Below are positions 44,772-53,709 of a DNA stretch of 64,000 nucleotides, in pieces. Both the position numbers and the translations under genes were made by a program. Numbering within the stretch: position 1 is the first letter of the stretch; each line of letters opens with the position of its first letter. The notes beneath the pieces were generated by a model. It made no database searches. It was not told where the DNA came from and saw only the letters and a list, made by a program, of their open reading frames with translations. Location: positions 62,001-126,000 of the forward strand of contig NZ_SWMS01000003.1 of the NCBI RefSeq assembly GCF_005146945.1, written 5' to 3'. The stretch is from Prauserella endophytica. Lineage in GTDB: Bacteria; Actinomycetota; Actinomycetes; Mycobacteriales; Pseudonocardiaceae.

Positions 44772-45521
44772 GTGACCGACGCCGATGTCTCGCGTGCCGC
44801 TCGCCATGTCGTGTTCGCCCCGTTGCGCGACGGCGGAAGGGTGGAGGTGGTCGCGCGGCGGATCAGCGAGGCCATCGGGCTCGGCCTGATCGCCGACGGC
44901 GAGCAGTTGCCGAGCGAGCTGGAACTGGCAGGCGCCCTGGCCGTGTCGACGGTGACCCTGCGGGAGGCGCTCGCCTTGCTGCGGCAGCGCGGGCTCGTCG
45001 AGACGCGGCGGGGCAGGGGCGGCGGCTCGTTCGTCCGCGCACCGGTGGACGCCTCGGTCGAGCGGCTGCGCACGGTGCTGCGCGAGACCGGAGTGCACGA
45101 GCTGCGCGAGATCGGCGACCACCTGCTGGCCGTCACCGCCACCGCCGCCCGGCTCGCCGCCGAACGGGCCTCCGACGACCACATCGCGCGGCTGGCCGAT
45201 CTGGTCGATCAGCTCGAGGCCGCCGAGACGGTGGGGGAGCGACGCAGGGCCGACGGGCTGTTCCACATCGAGATCGCCGCCGCCGCGCAGTCGACGCGGC
45301 TGACGCGCCAGGAGATCGACCTGCAGGGCGAGATCGGCGAGCTGCTCTGGATCCCGTTCGGTGAGGCCATCGAACGCGACCAGCGGGTCGCCCAGCACCG
45401 CGCGCTGATCGCCGCGATCGCCGACGGGGACGGCGACCTGGCTCGGAGACTCACCGAGGAGAACGTCGAACTGGCCATTTCGCGGCTGATCGAGTTCCAT
45501 CTACAACTTACCCAGCGTTAG
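44772..45521 (+). CDS. GntR family regulator, FadR subfamily
   Basis: 249 residues. The winged HTH has SEAIGLGLIADGEQLPSE and LAVSTVTLREALALLRQRGL, followed by the FCD all-helical ligand domain (from about 105), with the metal-site-type residues D-x3-H in ADGLFHIEIA and a later QHRALIAAIADGD. The GTG at 44772 follows GGGGAGGAG; an earlier GTG at 44751 lacks one. It is divergent from the catabolic operon and upstream of the Cache protein gene. Confidence 0.9.
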   Translation: MTDADVSRAARHVVFAPLRDGGRVEVVARRISEAIGLGLIADGEQLPSELELAGALAVSTVTLREALALLRQRGLVETRRGRGGGSFVRAPVDASVERLRTVLRETGVHELREIGDHLLAVTATAARLAAERASDDHIARLADLVDQLEAAETVGERRRADGLFHIEIAAAAQSTRLTRQEIDLQGEIGELLWIPFGEAIERDQRVAQHRALIAAIADGDGDLARRLTEENVELAISRLIEFHLQLTQR

Positions 45522-45573
45522 CCCTAACCTGGGTGGGCAGACAGGCACACCCGCCGCCGACCGTGGAGCAGCC

Positions 45574-46305
45574 GTGCAGGAAGCCAGCCCGTACGCCGGT
45601 GAGGCCGCCACCACGGTGGAGGCTCTGCTCCGGGAGACCTTCGCGGGCATCGACGCGCTGCGCGAGCTCGCCGTCGGCGTGCACCGCGACGCGCACGCGC
45701 GGGGCCGCGCTCCCACCACGGCGGACCTCGAGGCGATCCGGCCCACCGTGCTGCGCCACCTCGAGTCCGCGGACATGCTCGCCGGAACGGGCGTCATCGC
45801 CGCGCCCGGCACCCTCGCCGACCGGCCCCGCTGGCTGGAGTGGTGGCGGCGCTCGCCGGCGGGCGGCAGCCCCCGGCCGCTGGCCGTCGACCTCGATCCC
45901 GGCAACATCGGCAGCTACGAGTACCCCGTGGCGCCGTGGTTCGACGTGCCGTGCCGGACAGGGCGCCGCGTGGTGGTGGGGCCCTACGTCGACTACGCGG
46001 GCACCGACGAGTACATCCTCACCTTCGCCGCCCCGGTCACGAGCGAGGCCGGCTTCTTCGGGGTCGCCGCCGCGGACATCAGGGCCACCGACATCGAGCG
46101 GGCGACGCTGCCGATGCTCAACGCCGAAGGCCCGGCCAGCCTGCTCGTGAACGCGAGCGGCCGCGTGATCGCGTCGAACACCCCGGCCACGATCGTGGGC
46201 TCCATCGTGCGGCGGGGTCACGGCGAGCGGCGGGAGCTGACCCACGGTGACGACTGGGCGGACTGCGCCGGGCTGCCCTGGTTCCTGGTGCGGGCCACGG
46301 AGTAG
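45574..46305 (+). CDS. Stand-alone Cache (PDC) domain protein
   Basis: 243 residues with no signal peptide or membrane helix. The N-terminal helices (about 10-70) and the following strand pattern match a dCache sensor: LEWWRRSP, NIGSYEYPVAPWFDVP, VVVGPYVDYAGTDEYILTFA and PVTSEAGFFGVAAADI. Cache domains usually sit outside the membrane on chemoreceptors and kinases; a soluble, cytoplasmic one is unusual. The gene lies 52 bp behind the FadR-type regulator, so it may bind the same amine or amino acid. Function not established. Confidence 0.75.
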   Translation: MQEASPYAGEAATTVEALLRETFAGIDALRELAVGVHRDAHARGRAPTTADLEAIRPTVLRHLESADMLAGTGVIAAPGTLADRPRWLEWWRRSPAGGSPRPLAVDLDPGNIGSYEYPVAPWFDVPCRTGRRVVVGPYVDYAGTDEYILTFAAPVTSEAGFFGVAAADIRATDIERATLPMLNAEGPASLLVNASGRVIASNTPATIVGSIVRRGHGERRELTHGDDWADCAGLPWFLVRATE

Positions 46306-46392
46306 CCGGGAATTGTCGGGGCCGGACCCTACCGCGCGATGGCGGAGGCGGTACTGCCCGTGCTCCGGTGAGCCGGTGTCAGGATGTGCCGC

Positions 46393-46773
46393 GTGACTAG
46401 CCGAATCGCCGCCCTCGCAATCGATGCCGTCAACCCTCGGGTTGTCGCGGAGTTCTGGTGCGCCGCTCTCGGGTGGACCGTGGTCGGCACCGACCCCGAT
46501 GGGCTCACCATCGGGCCGGCCGACGGCGCGTGGCCCACGATCGACGTGTTCGCCGTCCCCGAGCGCAAGAGCGTCAAGAACCGCCTGCACCTGGACCTGC
46601 GTGCCGATGGCGGCAGTACTGCCGACGAGCTGCGGCGGTTGCTGGACCTGGGTGCGCGCCGGGTCGACGTCGGGCAGGGGCCCGACGTCAGCTGGGTGGT
46701 GCTCGCCGACCCCGAGGGCAACGAGTTCTGTCTGCTCTCCCGCACCGTGCAGGAAGTGCTCAGCGCCCCGTGA
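46393..46773 (+). CDS. VOC (glyoxalase/bleomycin-resistance) family protein
   Basis: 126 residues starting at the GTG of MTSRIAALAIDAVNP. VOC features are VAEFWCAALGWTVVG, NRLHLDLRADGG and VVLADPEGNEFCLLS, giving the beta-alpha-beta-beta-beta metal-binding module. Enzymatic or binding role unknown. AGGA lies eight bases before the GTG at 46393; an ATG at 46384 is the alternative. It overlaps the convergent FMN reductase by 14 bp. Confidence 0.85.
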   Translation: MTSRIAALAIDAVNPRVVAEFWCAALGWTVVGTDPDGLTIGPADGAWPTIDVFAVPERKSVKNRLHLDLRADGGSTADELRRLLDLGARRVDVGQGPDVSWVVLADPEGNEFCLLSRTVQEVLSAP

Positions 46774-47254
46774 GCGCGGCGACGGTCGGCGCCCAGCGCT
46801 GCGCGTAGCCGGTGAGCACGGAGTCCTCGGTGTAGGTGGAGTCGACGAGGTAGAGGCCGGGCAGCGCGCACGTGCCGCCCAGCTCGCTCAGCACGGGCTT
46901 GAGGAGCAGGTCCGGCGCCAGCGCGTGGCCGGGTCCCGCGCCGAGCATGAGCGGCACCGACACCACGCCCCGCAGGCCGGTGCCGCCGGCGAACTGGTCG
47001 AGGAACAGTTTGAGCAGTCCCGTGTAGGTGGCCTTGAACGTGGGGCTCGCGAAGATCGCCAGTGACGACGCCCGCACGGTCTCGACTGCCGCCGTGACCG
47101 TCTCGTCGCCCCAGCCGAGGAGACCGGGGCCGAGCTCGACGACATCGATGACATGGTCGGCGGGGCGGCCGGTGAGCGCCTCGGCGAGGCGCTCACCCGC
47201 GTCGAGCGTGCGGGAGGCCGGCTTCGGGTTGCCCGCGACGACGGTGGTGGTCAC
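46760..47254 (-). CDS. NADPH-dependent FMN reductase family protein
   Basis: 164 residues of flavodoxin-like fold. The phosphate-binding loop is VVAGNPKPASRT, followed by ASPTFKATYTGLLKLFLDQF and VSVPLMLGAGPGHALA, as in SsuE/MsuE-type reductases. It would supply reduced flavin. The most relevant consumer in the window is the SsuD-like enzyme, 11 kb away; that link is an inference. GTG start at 47254. Confidence 0.86.
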   Translation of the reverse strand: MTTTVVAGNPKPASRTLDAGERLAEALTGRPADHVIDVVELGPGLLGWGDETVTAAVETVRASSLAIFASPTFKATYTGLLKLFLDQFAGGTGLRGVVSVPLMLGAGPGHALAPDLLLKPVLSELGGTCALPGLYLVDSTYTEDSVLTGYAQRWAPTVAALTGR

Positions 47255-47352
47255 ATCCGCTCCTCGAGTCGATCCGTTGCAGCGCCGCCATGATCACACG
47301 AGTGAGTGGGAGAGGGGATACCGGCTGTTGCTGTGCCGGGGTTCGCGCTGCC

Positions 47353-48396
47353 TCAGACCTCGATCACCCGCCCTCCGGCGTCGCCGAGGTAGGAGACGAG
47401 GTTGCGCGGTGCGTACGGGGGCCGCATGTGCTCGTGCCGGAACACCGCGGAGGAGGCGGCGTACTCGCCCGCCCGGTCGGTGACGCCGATCCGCCGCTCG
47501 TCCCGGCCGAGGACGCGGGTGATCGTGCGCCACGTGTCGTGCAGCGTGCCGCATTCGTCGGGCCGGGGCATGCGGGCGAACGCGTCAGGTTCCAGGCCGA
47601 GCCCGCAGTCCCGCGCGCGGCCGGCGAGCCAGCGGAGCGCGATGCCCGCGAGCGCGGTGTCGGAGTGTCCGCCGCCGACGTCGGCGTGGTCTCCGGCGAA
47701 CCACACCTGCTCGCGCCGCTGCCCGTCGGCGGAGCGGGACGCCTGCCAGACCGCGGGTGTGAACGAGCGCCGGTGCTCGTCGACGGCCAGCGCCTGGAAC
47801 GCCGCACGCACGGTGTGGCTCAGCGTCGTGTCGTGGAACTGCCAACGCTGGTTGAACCGGTGGATGAGCCGCCCGCCGCTGAGCGGGATGCCCAGCGCGC
47901 CGACGGTGTCCCACACCCCGAGGAACCTGACGGATGTCTGTTCCTCGTGTGCGAAGCTCGCGCGGAACCGGATCGCGCGTTCCCTGCCCGGCGCGCTGGC
48001 GCGGTCCCGGTCGCGGTAGAGCTCGTATGCTTCGCCCAGCCGATCCGCGTGCTGTGGCCGCAGGATCCCGCAGTTGACGATGAAGCCGACCGTGCTGCGC
48101 GCGGTGTAGGCGCCCCGGCTGAAGCCGAAGAAGAACAGTTCGTCGCCGGGTTCGTAGTGGTGGACCAGGAACTCGTACGCCGCCTTGACGTTGGCGGAGA
48201 GGCCGTAGCCGAACGCCCCTCCGAGCACCCGCTGCCACGGTTTCGTGCCGACGCCTTCGACGTAGCGGCACTGTTGCTTGACCCCGTCCTCACCGGCGGG
48301 GGCGATGAAGGCCTTGAGCCTGGCCACGTTCGACGGACTGCGCTGGGTGAGGGTGTTCCAGGTGCCGTCGCAGAGCACCACGAGCCGTTTGGACAT
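47353..48396 (-). CDS. DUF2235 alpha/beta hydrolase (Tle1-like phospholipase family)
   Basis: 347 residues. DUF2235 hallmarks are LVVLCDGTWNTLTQRSPSNV, RYVEGVGTKPWQRVLGGAFG, the nucleophile elbow FFGFSRGAYTAR (S93) and WFAGDHADVGGGHSDTALA near the catalytic Asp/His. Proteobacterial relatives are type VI phospholipase effectors. Here there is no secretion gene, signal peptide or immunity partner nearby, so a housekeeping lipid or ester hydrolase is more likely. The ATG follows GGGGAGG. Confidence 0.88.
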   Translation of the reverse strand: MSKRLVVLCDGTWNTLTQRSPSNVARLKAFIAPAGEDGVKQQCRYVEGVGTKPWQRVLGGAFGYGLSANVKAAYEFLVHHYEPGDELFFFGFSRGAYTARSTVGFIVNCGILRPQHADRLGEAYELYRDRDRASAPGRERAIRFRASFAHEEQTSVRFLGVWDTVGALGIPLSGGRLIHRFNQRWQFHDTTLSHTVRAAFQALAVDEHRRSFTPAVWQASRSADGQRREQVWFAGDHADVGGGHSDTALAGIALRWLAGRARDCGLGLEPDAFARMPRPDECGTLHDTWRTITRVLGRDERRIGVTDRAGEYAASSAVFRHEHMRPPYAPRNLVSYLGDAGGRVIEV

Positions 48397-48684
48397 GCTG
48401 CCTCCCCGGTGAGGTTCGACAGCAGGATGCGACCGCGCGGACGCGGGGGGTAGAGGCTTACGACCCCTAGCGGCGCTGCACGGCGACACCGGCGCTACCG
48501 CCGCCCGGCCGAGCAGGCCGGTACCGCGGGACCACGCGGTCCGCATTGGACGGCACGGTCGTCACGCGGGCGAGCTCACCGCGGCGTGGACGGAAAGGGG
48601 CCGCGACCCCGCGCGGGTCAACGGGGCCGGACTCGCGCTCGGCACCCGCGCGAGGTCGTCGTCCCTCCATGGTGCGCCGCCGGT
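48397..48684. other. Intergenic region without recognisable features
   Basis: About 290 bp between the DUF2235 start and the 3' end of the frameshifted membrane gene. It is GC-rich. I see no convincing ORF, repeat or conserved RNA. It should contain the promoter of the DUF2235 gene. Confidence 0.5.
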
Positions 48685-49787
48685 CTAGCCGGTGCGCCTG
48701 CCCAGCGTGACGGACTCAGCCAGTGGCCTGGCGGGAATGCCGGCCATGGCGCGGCCGCCGGGGCGGAGCGCGCCGAGGATCCAGAGCCTGCCCGCCGACG
48801 CGACATCGGCGACGAGATCCGGCGAGACGCTCGCGAAGGTCACCAGCCGTTCGGTCCCGTCGGGCAGCCGGACCCGGCCCTCCGCGTACGCCGACAGGTG
48901 GCCGTTGGGCGCGATGTCCCCGTCGATCGTCGCGGGCAGCGGAGTCCAGGTGAGTGCCCGGCCTGCCCGCCCCACGCGAACGAAATCCGTGAGATGCGCA
49001 CCCGCCGAGATCCCGGCCAGCCCGGCGAGCGCCAGCGCTGCCGCGAGCACCCACGCGTGCCGGTCCAGATCGGCGGTGCGCAGCAGCACGGGCAGATGGG
49101 ACTGCGTGAGCCAGGCGCGTACGAGCAACCACGACACGGAGAAGATCGCCGTGGTGCGCCGCCGGGACCGCACGTGTGCCTGGAGAACAGCGTCGTCGCA
49201 GGGAGCGGACGGCCCGTGTGCAAGCGCAGCGACGGGGCGGGCGCGGTGTGGTGGCCGGTTGTGGACCCGCGCGACGCGCAGGACGGCCGAACCCGGCGAC
49301 GCGGCGAGCGCCAGACCGCGCCGTCCGGGGCCGACCAGCCACAGCCGTGGATCGGTCCTGAGCTGGGCCCGCGCCCCGGCGCCGAGCCAGACCACCACCC
49401 AGCGTTCGTCCGGCGCGTCGGCGATGCGCAGTGCCACCGACAGGGTGCTGTACCGCAGCCCGCCTTCCGGGGCGGTCACGTACCGGCCGGGCTCGTCGAG
49501 GAGCGCCTTCGCGGGCGCGAGGTTGACGACCCAGGCGATCAGGTTGTACAGCCAGAGCGGCCCGAGTGTCGCGATGAGCAACATGGGCGCGGCGAGCCCG
49601 GAGTGCCCGTCGTCGACCACCAGCAGGACGATGCCACGACCGCGCCGGCCAGATGGGAGACCAGTGTCCGGCGCGCCATGCCACGCCAGTTGGTGAACAC
49701 CGGCGCCAGCAGCGGTTCGTCCCGCGTCGGCCGGTCGCCGAGGGGAGAGAACGGCCGTGGCCGGTAGTCCGCGACGGGCTCGTTCAC
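48685..49787 (-). pseudogene. Membrane protein paralog with internal frameshift
   Basis: The frame beginning with the GTG at 49787 encodes MNEPVADYRPRPFSPLGDRP and continues with RDEPLLAPVFTNW to about 49635, then reads on out of frame. Another frame continues from there to 48685 with WLYNLIAWVVNLAPAKALL and a C-terminal globular half. The two parts match in order the intact neighbour at 49784-50908. One extra base in the GCC run near 49634 would restore GIVLLVVDDGHSG and a protein of about 367 residues. It may be a true lesion, a base-calling error or a programmed frameshift. The GTG overlaps the paralog stop (GTGA). Confidence 0.7.
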
Positions 49788-50908
49788 GTGGCGCTGGGAG
49801 CTTTCGCGCGCCTGCCCAGGATCACGGCGTCGAGTACGGGCTGACCGGGAATACCGGCCAGTGCCGCGCCGCCCGCACCCGGCGCGCCGATGACCCACAG
49901 CTGCCGCGAACACCGGACGTTCGCGACGAGCTCGGGGGAAACCCGCCGCAGTCGCAGCGTGCGCTGACTGCCGTCTGGCATCCAGATCCGTCCCGTGGCG
50001 TCCATCCGCAGCACGGACCGGAAGCGGATGTCGTCGTCGAGCACGGCGGGCAGCGGGGTCCAGGTGAGAGCGTGCGCTGCCCTGGAGAGGCGCGGCAGCC
50101 CGGGCAGGAGCGTGGTGGCGACGCTCAGCAGCAGTACCACGACCAGTGCCAGGATGGGGACGTCCACCCCGCCCGCGGCCTGGGCCGACTGCAGCAGCCA
50201 GCCGGCCGAGACCGCGCCCGCGACGGTGCCGAGCACCGACCATCGGCGAACCGAGCGCACGTGGGCGCCGAGCACCGGATCGTCGCAGGGCGCCGAGATG
50301 CCCTGCGGTACCGGCTGCGGCGGTCGCGACCGGCGAGGTGGTGCCGTGGTGATGCACGCGGGCCGCAGCAGCGCTGCGCCGGGCAGCGCCACCAGCGCCC
50401 TGCCCTTCCGGTCGGGTCCCGCCACCCACAGGCGCGGTTCGGCGAGCACCTGCGTGCGCAGTCCGGCGGGCAGGACCATCCTGAGCCACTGCTCTTCCGG
50501 CGCTCCGGCGATGCGCATCGCCACTCGCAGCCTCGTGACGCGCAGCCCGGCAGGTGTCCCGGTCACCTCCCGGACCGGTTGCGTCGAAAGCTTCTTCACC
50601 GCGCGCCAGGGGAACCGCAGCCACAGCACGAGGTTGTACAGCCCGCCAAAGCAGAAGAAGGCGGTGCCGAGCACGGGCAGTGCGACAGGGACGCGCGGGT
50701 CACCGAGCACGAGACCCGCTGCGAAGGGCACAGTCAGCAGGGGATACAGGAAGAGGCCTGGCCGAGTCTTGCGCCACACCCGGAGCAGGGGCGGGCCGAG
50801 CAGCGGCTCGTCGCGTGCGGGCCGGTCGCCGAGCGGCCGGGCCCGAAGCGGGGTCAGCGGCCCCGCGCCGGCGGTGGCGGGCCGGTCGCCGTCGATGATC
50901 TCTGTCAT
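49784..50908 (-). CDS. Membrane protein of unknown family (intact paralog)
   Basis: 374 residues from MTEIIDGDRPATAGAG. The N-terminus has LGDRPARDEPLLGPPLL. Two helices (about 50-95) lead to a soluble stretch with LRMVLPAGLRTQVLAEPRLW. A second helical pair (near 220-265) precedes a C-terminal beta-rich half with ALTWTPLPAVLDDDIRF, RIWMPDGSQRTL and LWVIGAPGAGGAALAGIPG. No family recognised. The adjacent gene is a tandem, frameshifted copy. The layout suggests cytoplasmic domains tethered to the membrane. Confidence 0.8.
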   Translation of the reverse strand: MTEIIDGDRPATAGAGPLTPLRARPLGDRPARDEPLLGPPLLRVWRKTRPGLFLYPLLTVPFAAGLVLGDPRVPVALPVLGTAFFCFGGLYNLVLWLRFPWRAVKKLSTQPVREVTGTPAGLRVTRLRVAMRIAGAPEEQWLRMVLPAGLRTQVLAEPRLWVAGPDRKGRALVALPGAALLRPACITTAPPRRSRPPQPVPQGISAPCDDPVLGAHVRSVRRWSVLGTVAGAVSAGWLLQSAQAAGGVDVPILALVVVLLLSVATTLLPGLPRLSRAAHALTWTPLPAVLDDDIRFRSVLRMDATGRIWMPDGSQRTLRLRRVSPELVANVRCSRQLWVIGAPGAGGAALAGIPGQPVLDAVILGRRAKAPSAT

Positions 50909-51020
50909 GGTCGACCGAGAACCTACCCGGGGCGGCCGACCGTGGCGGCGTGCCGTGACGCAACCGTGACGGCGGCGGATCCGACCTGGCCGCGGTTGAT
51001 GTTGGTGAATTCCCGGCATA

Positions 51021-51044
51021 TCCACAGTGGACTACCACTGTGGA
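51021..51044 (-). terminator. Hairpin directly after the MFS-PPOX operon
   Basis: TCCACAGTGG (51021-51030) and CCACTGTGGA (51035-51044) are perfect 10-bp arms with a 4-base loop, starting 4 bp beyond the PPOX stop on the minus strand. No T-tract follows. The position makes it the likely transcript end. Confidence 0.6.
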
Positions 51045-51048
51045 CGGA

Positions 51049-51546
51049 TCAGGATTTCAACCCGCTCAGCTCCACCGTCCCCAGCGCGTGCAGCGGATCG
51101 CGCAGGAAGGTCAGCAGTGGCATGCCGACCCCGTAGGTGTTGAGCCTGCTCACCGGGGTGACGCGCAGGAAGCATCCATCGGGTTCCGTGAGCTCACCGT
51201 GCTTGGTGATGGCGGGCAATGCGCCGTCCTCCACCAGGCGCAGCAGGTGCGGGTCGTCGAGGGCGAGGATGTCGGCGACCGCCTGGAGCTGCACCGACGA
51301 GGGCGGGCCGAACGGCAGGCGCCGGACCGGGACGCACACGCCGACATTCGGGTTGGCGGCGATGTTGCGGGCCTTCCGGCTGCCCCGCAGGGTGCTGACG
51401 TACAAGGTGGAGCCCACCGCCTGGTACAGCACACCGGCGACGTGTGGCCGGTGTGCGGGGGAGGTGGTGGCGAGCGTGCAGAACGAGCGCTTCCTGATCG
51501 CCTCGAGCACCTGGCGGGTGGTCTTGTCCTGGGTGTTGGTGGTCAT
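51049..51546 (-). CDS. Pyridoxamine 5'-phosphate oxidase-like flavin/F420-binding protein
   Basis: 165 residues with a split-barrel PPOX domain: RSFCTLATTSPAHRPHVAGVL, LYVSTLRGSRKARNIAANP and VGVCVPVRRLPFGPPSSVQL. Actinobacterial members bind FMN or F420 and often reduce small molecules. It lies 8 bp after the MFS transporter gene and shares its TetR-controlled promoter, which suggests joint detoxification by export and reduction. The ATG at 51546 was chosen over a TTG at 51558. Confidence 0.83.
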   Translation of the reverse strand: MTTNTQDKTTRQVLEAIRKRSFCTLATTSPAHRPHVAGVLYQAVGSTLYVSTLRGSRKARNIAANPNVGVCVPVRRLPFGPPSSVQLQAVADILALDDPHLLRLVEDGALPAITKHGELTEPDGCFLRVTPVSRLNTYGVGMPLLTFLRDPLHALGTVELSGLKS

Positions 51547-51554
51547 GAGGACAG

Positions 51555-53087
51555 TCAACGACGCGTAGTGGCGGGGGAGCCATCGCTGAGCGTCTCGCCC
51601 TCATCTTCCGCACGCTCGCGGTGGCGCCGCAGCAGGACCAGCGCCTGCACCCCCGTGTAGGCCAGCAGGACGGCACCGACCACGACGCTCACCTGCACGC
51701 CCTGCACGAACGCCTCCTTCGCCGACGCGAGCAGTGCGGCGGCCTGCTCGGGCGGCAGCTGGGCCGCGGTCGCGACCGCACCGCCGAGCGTCTCCCGCGC
51801 GGTCTCTCCCGCTTCGACGGGGACGCCCGAGCGGTAGACCGCCGTCGCGATGCTCCCGAGCACCGCGGTGCCGAGTGCGCCGCCCAGCTCGAAGCCGGTC
51901 TCCGAGATCGCCGAAGCCGCCCCTGCCCGCTCCGGGGGAGCGGCCGTGATGATCAGGTCGTTGGTCAGCGTCTCCGACAGCGGCACACCGAACCCGACCA
52001 GTGCCATGCCGGTCACGAGCATCGCCAGTCCACTGTCGACACCGATCGTCACCAGCACGACGAAGCCCGTGGCCGCGACCAGGAGCCCGCCGCCGATCAG
52101 CCACGGCACCGGGAACCTGCGCGCGAGCCTCGCCGCGGCGAACGATCCCGCGACACCGGCCGCCGTCGTCGGTAGCAGCCACAGGGCCGCGGTCATGGGC
52201 CGCATGCCGAGCACCAGCTGGAGGTACTGCGGCACCAGGAACAGCAGGCCGACGAGCGCGAACACGCCGAGCATGTTCGTGAGCACCGAGGTGCTGAAGG
52301 CCCGGTTGCGAAACAGCGACAGGTCGAGCATCGGATCGGGCAGCGCGCGCTGCCTGCGCACGAACACAACGCCGAGCGCGATCCCGGCGAGTGCGCTCAG
52401 CGCGGCGAGCGGTTCGACGCCGTACTCGGCGAAGCGCTTGATCCCGTAGACCACGGGCAGGATCGCCGCCAGCGACAGCAGTGCCGACAGCGGGTCGAAC
52501 CGGCCGGGGCTCGGATCGCGGGCCTCCGGCAGCAGGAACGGTCCCGCTACGAGCAGCAGCAGCATCACGGGGACGTTGATCAGGAACACCGAGCCCCACC
52601 AGAAATGCTCCAGCAGCCATCCGCCGATCACCGGGCCCAGCGCCATGCCGCCGGAGAACCCGGAACCCCAGACGGCGATGGCGAGCCGCCGTTGAGCGGG
52701 GTCGGCGAAGATGCTGCGGATCAGCGACAGCGTCGAGGGCATGAGCGTCGCGCCGCCGACGCCGAGCAGCGCCCGCGCGGCGATGAGCATGCCGGGGCTG
52801 CTCGCGAAGGCGGCCAGCACCGAGGCCGCCCCGAACGCCGCGGCACCCGCCAGCAGCAGCTTGCGCCGCCCGACGCGGTCGCCGAGCGTGCCCATGAGCA
52901 CGAGCAGGCCGGCGAGCACGAACGAGTAGATGTCGACGATCCACAGCTGCTCGGCGCCGCTCGGGCCGAGGTCCTCGCTCAGGTACGGCAGGGCGAATCC
53001 GAGCACGGTCATGTCGACGCTGATCAGCAGCACCGGCAGCACCAGCACAGCGAGCGCCAGCCAGTCCCGGCGTCCTGCCTTGGTCAC
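51555..53087 (-). CDS. MFS drug efflux transporter (DHA2, EmrB/QacA type)
   Basis: 510 residues, about fourteen helices. DHA2 motifs are VDMTVLGFALPYLSEDLG (motif D1), LMGTLGDRVGRRKLLLAG (motif A) and LGVGGATLMPSTLSLIRSIF (motif B-like), with WGSGFSGGMALGPVIGGWLL (motif C, antiporter signature). It exports drugs or metabolites by proton antiport. GTG start at 53087. Two TetR operator copies lie between it and the divergent TetR gene. Confidence 0.93.
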   Translation of the reverse strand: MTKAGRRDWLALAVLVLPVLLISVDMTVLGFALPYLSEDLGPSGAEQLWIVDIYSFVLAGLLVLMGTLGDRVGRRKLLLAGAAAFGAASVLAAFASSPGMLIAARALLGVGGATLMPSTLSLIRSIFADPAQRRLAIAVWGSGFSGGMALGPVIGGWLLEHFWWGSVFLINVPVMLLLLVAGPFLLPEARDPSPGRFDPLSALLSLAAILPVVYGIKRFAEYGVEPLAALSALAGIALGVVFVRRQRALPDPMLDLSLFRNRAFSTSVLTNMLGVFALVGLLFLVPQYLQLVLGMRPMTAALWLLPTTAAGVAGSFAAARLARRFPVPWLIGGGLLVAATGFVVLVTIGVDSGLAMLVTGMALVGFGVPLSETLTNDLIITAAPPERAGAASAISETGFELGGALGTAVLGSIATAVYRSGVPVEAGETARETLGGAVATAAQLPPEQAAALLASAKEAFVQGVQVSVVVGAVLLAYTGVQALVLLRRHRERAEDEGETLSDGSPATTRR

Positions 53088-53110
53088 GATGTCTCCCTAG
53101 AAATAACTGA

Positions 53111-53165
53111 ACAGTCCAGACGGTAAAGTTTGCCCCTCGAGTCGAAACTAAACCGTCTGGACGGT
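53111..53165. promoter_or_regulatory. Two TetR operators in the MFS/TetR divergent promoter
   Basis: ACAGTCCAGACGGT (53111-53124) and ACCGTCTGGACGGT (53152-53165) are 14-bp palindromes, the second perfect and the first with one mismatch. Their cores GTCCAGACGG and CCGTCTGGAC are inverted copies of each other. The first lies 24 bp from the transporter start and the second 14 bp from the TetR start, so each promoter has its own site. Confidence 0.82.
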
Positions 53166-53178
53166 ATAGTCAAGCGCC

Positions 53179-53709
53179 ATGGGCAGGCCTTCAGCGCGGG
53201 AACAGGTCCTCGACGCCTACGAGGACATCCTCATCGAGAGCGGCTCGGCCGCAGTGACGCTCGACGCCGTCGCGGCGAGAGCGAAGGTGTCGAAGGGCGG
53301 CCTGCTCTATCACTTCGGCTCCAAGGACGCGCTGCTCGACGGGCTGCTCGACCGTCTCGTGCGGCTCACCGTCGCCGACGTGGAGTACGCGCGCACGGCG
53401 CCGGAGGGTGTGGTGCGCTACTACCTGCTCTCCTCGGTCACCGATGCGAGCATGGACAAGCCCGCGCACCGAACGTCCGTCGCCGCGCTGCGGCTGCTCG
53501 GCAGCGAGCCGAAGGTGACCGAGACGATGGTGGAGGTGAGCAGGCTGTGGTCAGGCTTGCTCGCCGAGCACGTCGAAGACCCGCTCACCGCGGAGCTGGT
53601 CGCCGTGCTGGGCGACGGCCTCTACCTGCGGGCCACGGTGGGCGGGCCGGCCCGGCAGCCGCTGCTCGACCGGCTGCCGGACGTCCTGCACCGGCTCGAC
53701 GTGAGCTAG
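53179..53709 (+). CDS. TetR family repressor of the MFS transporter
   Basis: 176 residues. The TetR HTH VTLDAVAARAKVSKGGLLYHF is followed by SKDALLDGLLDRLV and a helical ligand domain with a short C-terminus. The ATG at 53179 lies only 14 bp after the operator, so the mRNA is nearly leaderless. It is divergent from the exporter and presumably released by the exported compound. The stop codon sits inside the left inverted repeat of the 174-bp element. Confidence 0.92.
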   Translation: MGRPSAREQVLDAYEDILIESGSAAVTLDAVAARAKVSKGGLLYHFGSKDALLDGLLDRLVRLTVADVEYARTAPEGVVRYYLLSSVTDASMDKPAHRTSVAALRLLGSEPKVTETMVEVSRLWSGLLAEHVEDPLTAELVAVLGDGLYLRATVGGPARQPLLDRLPDVLHRLDVS

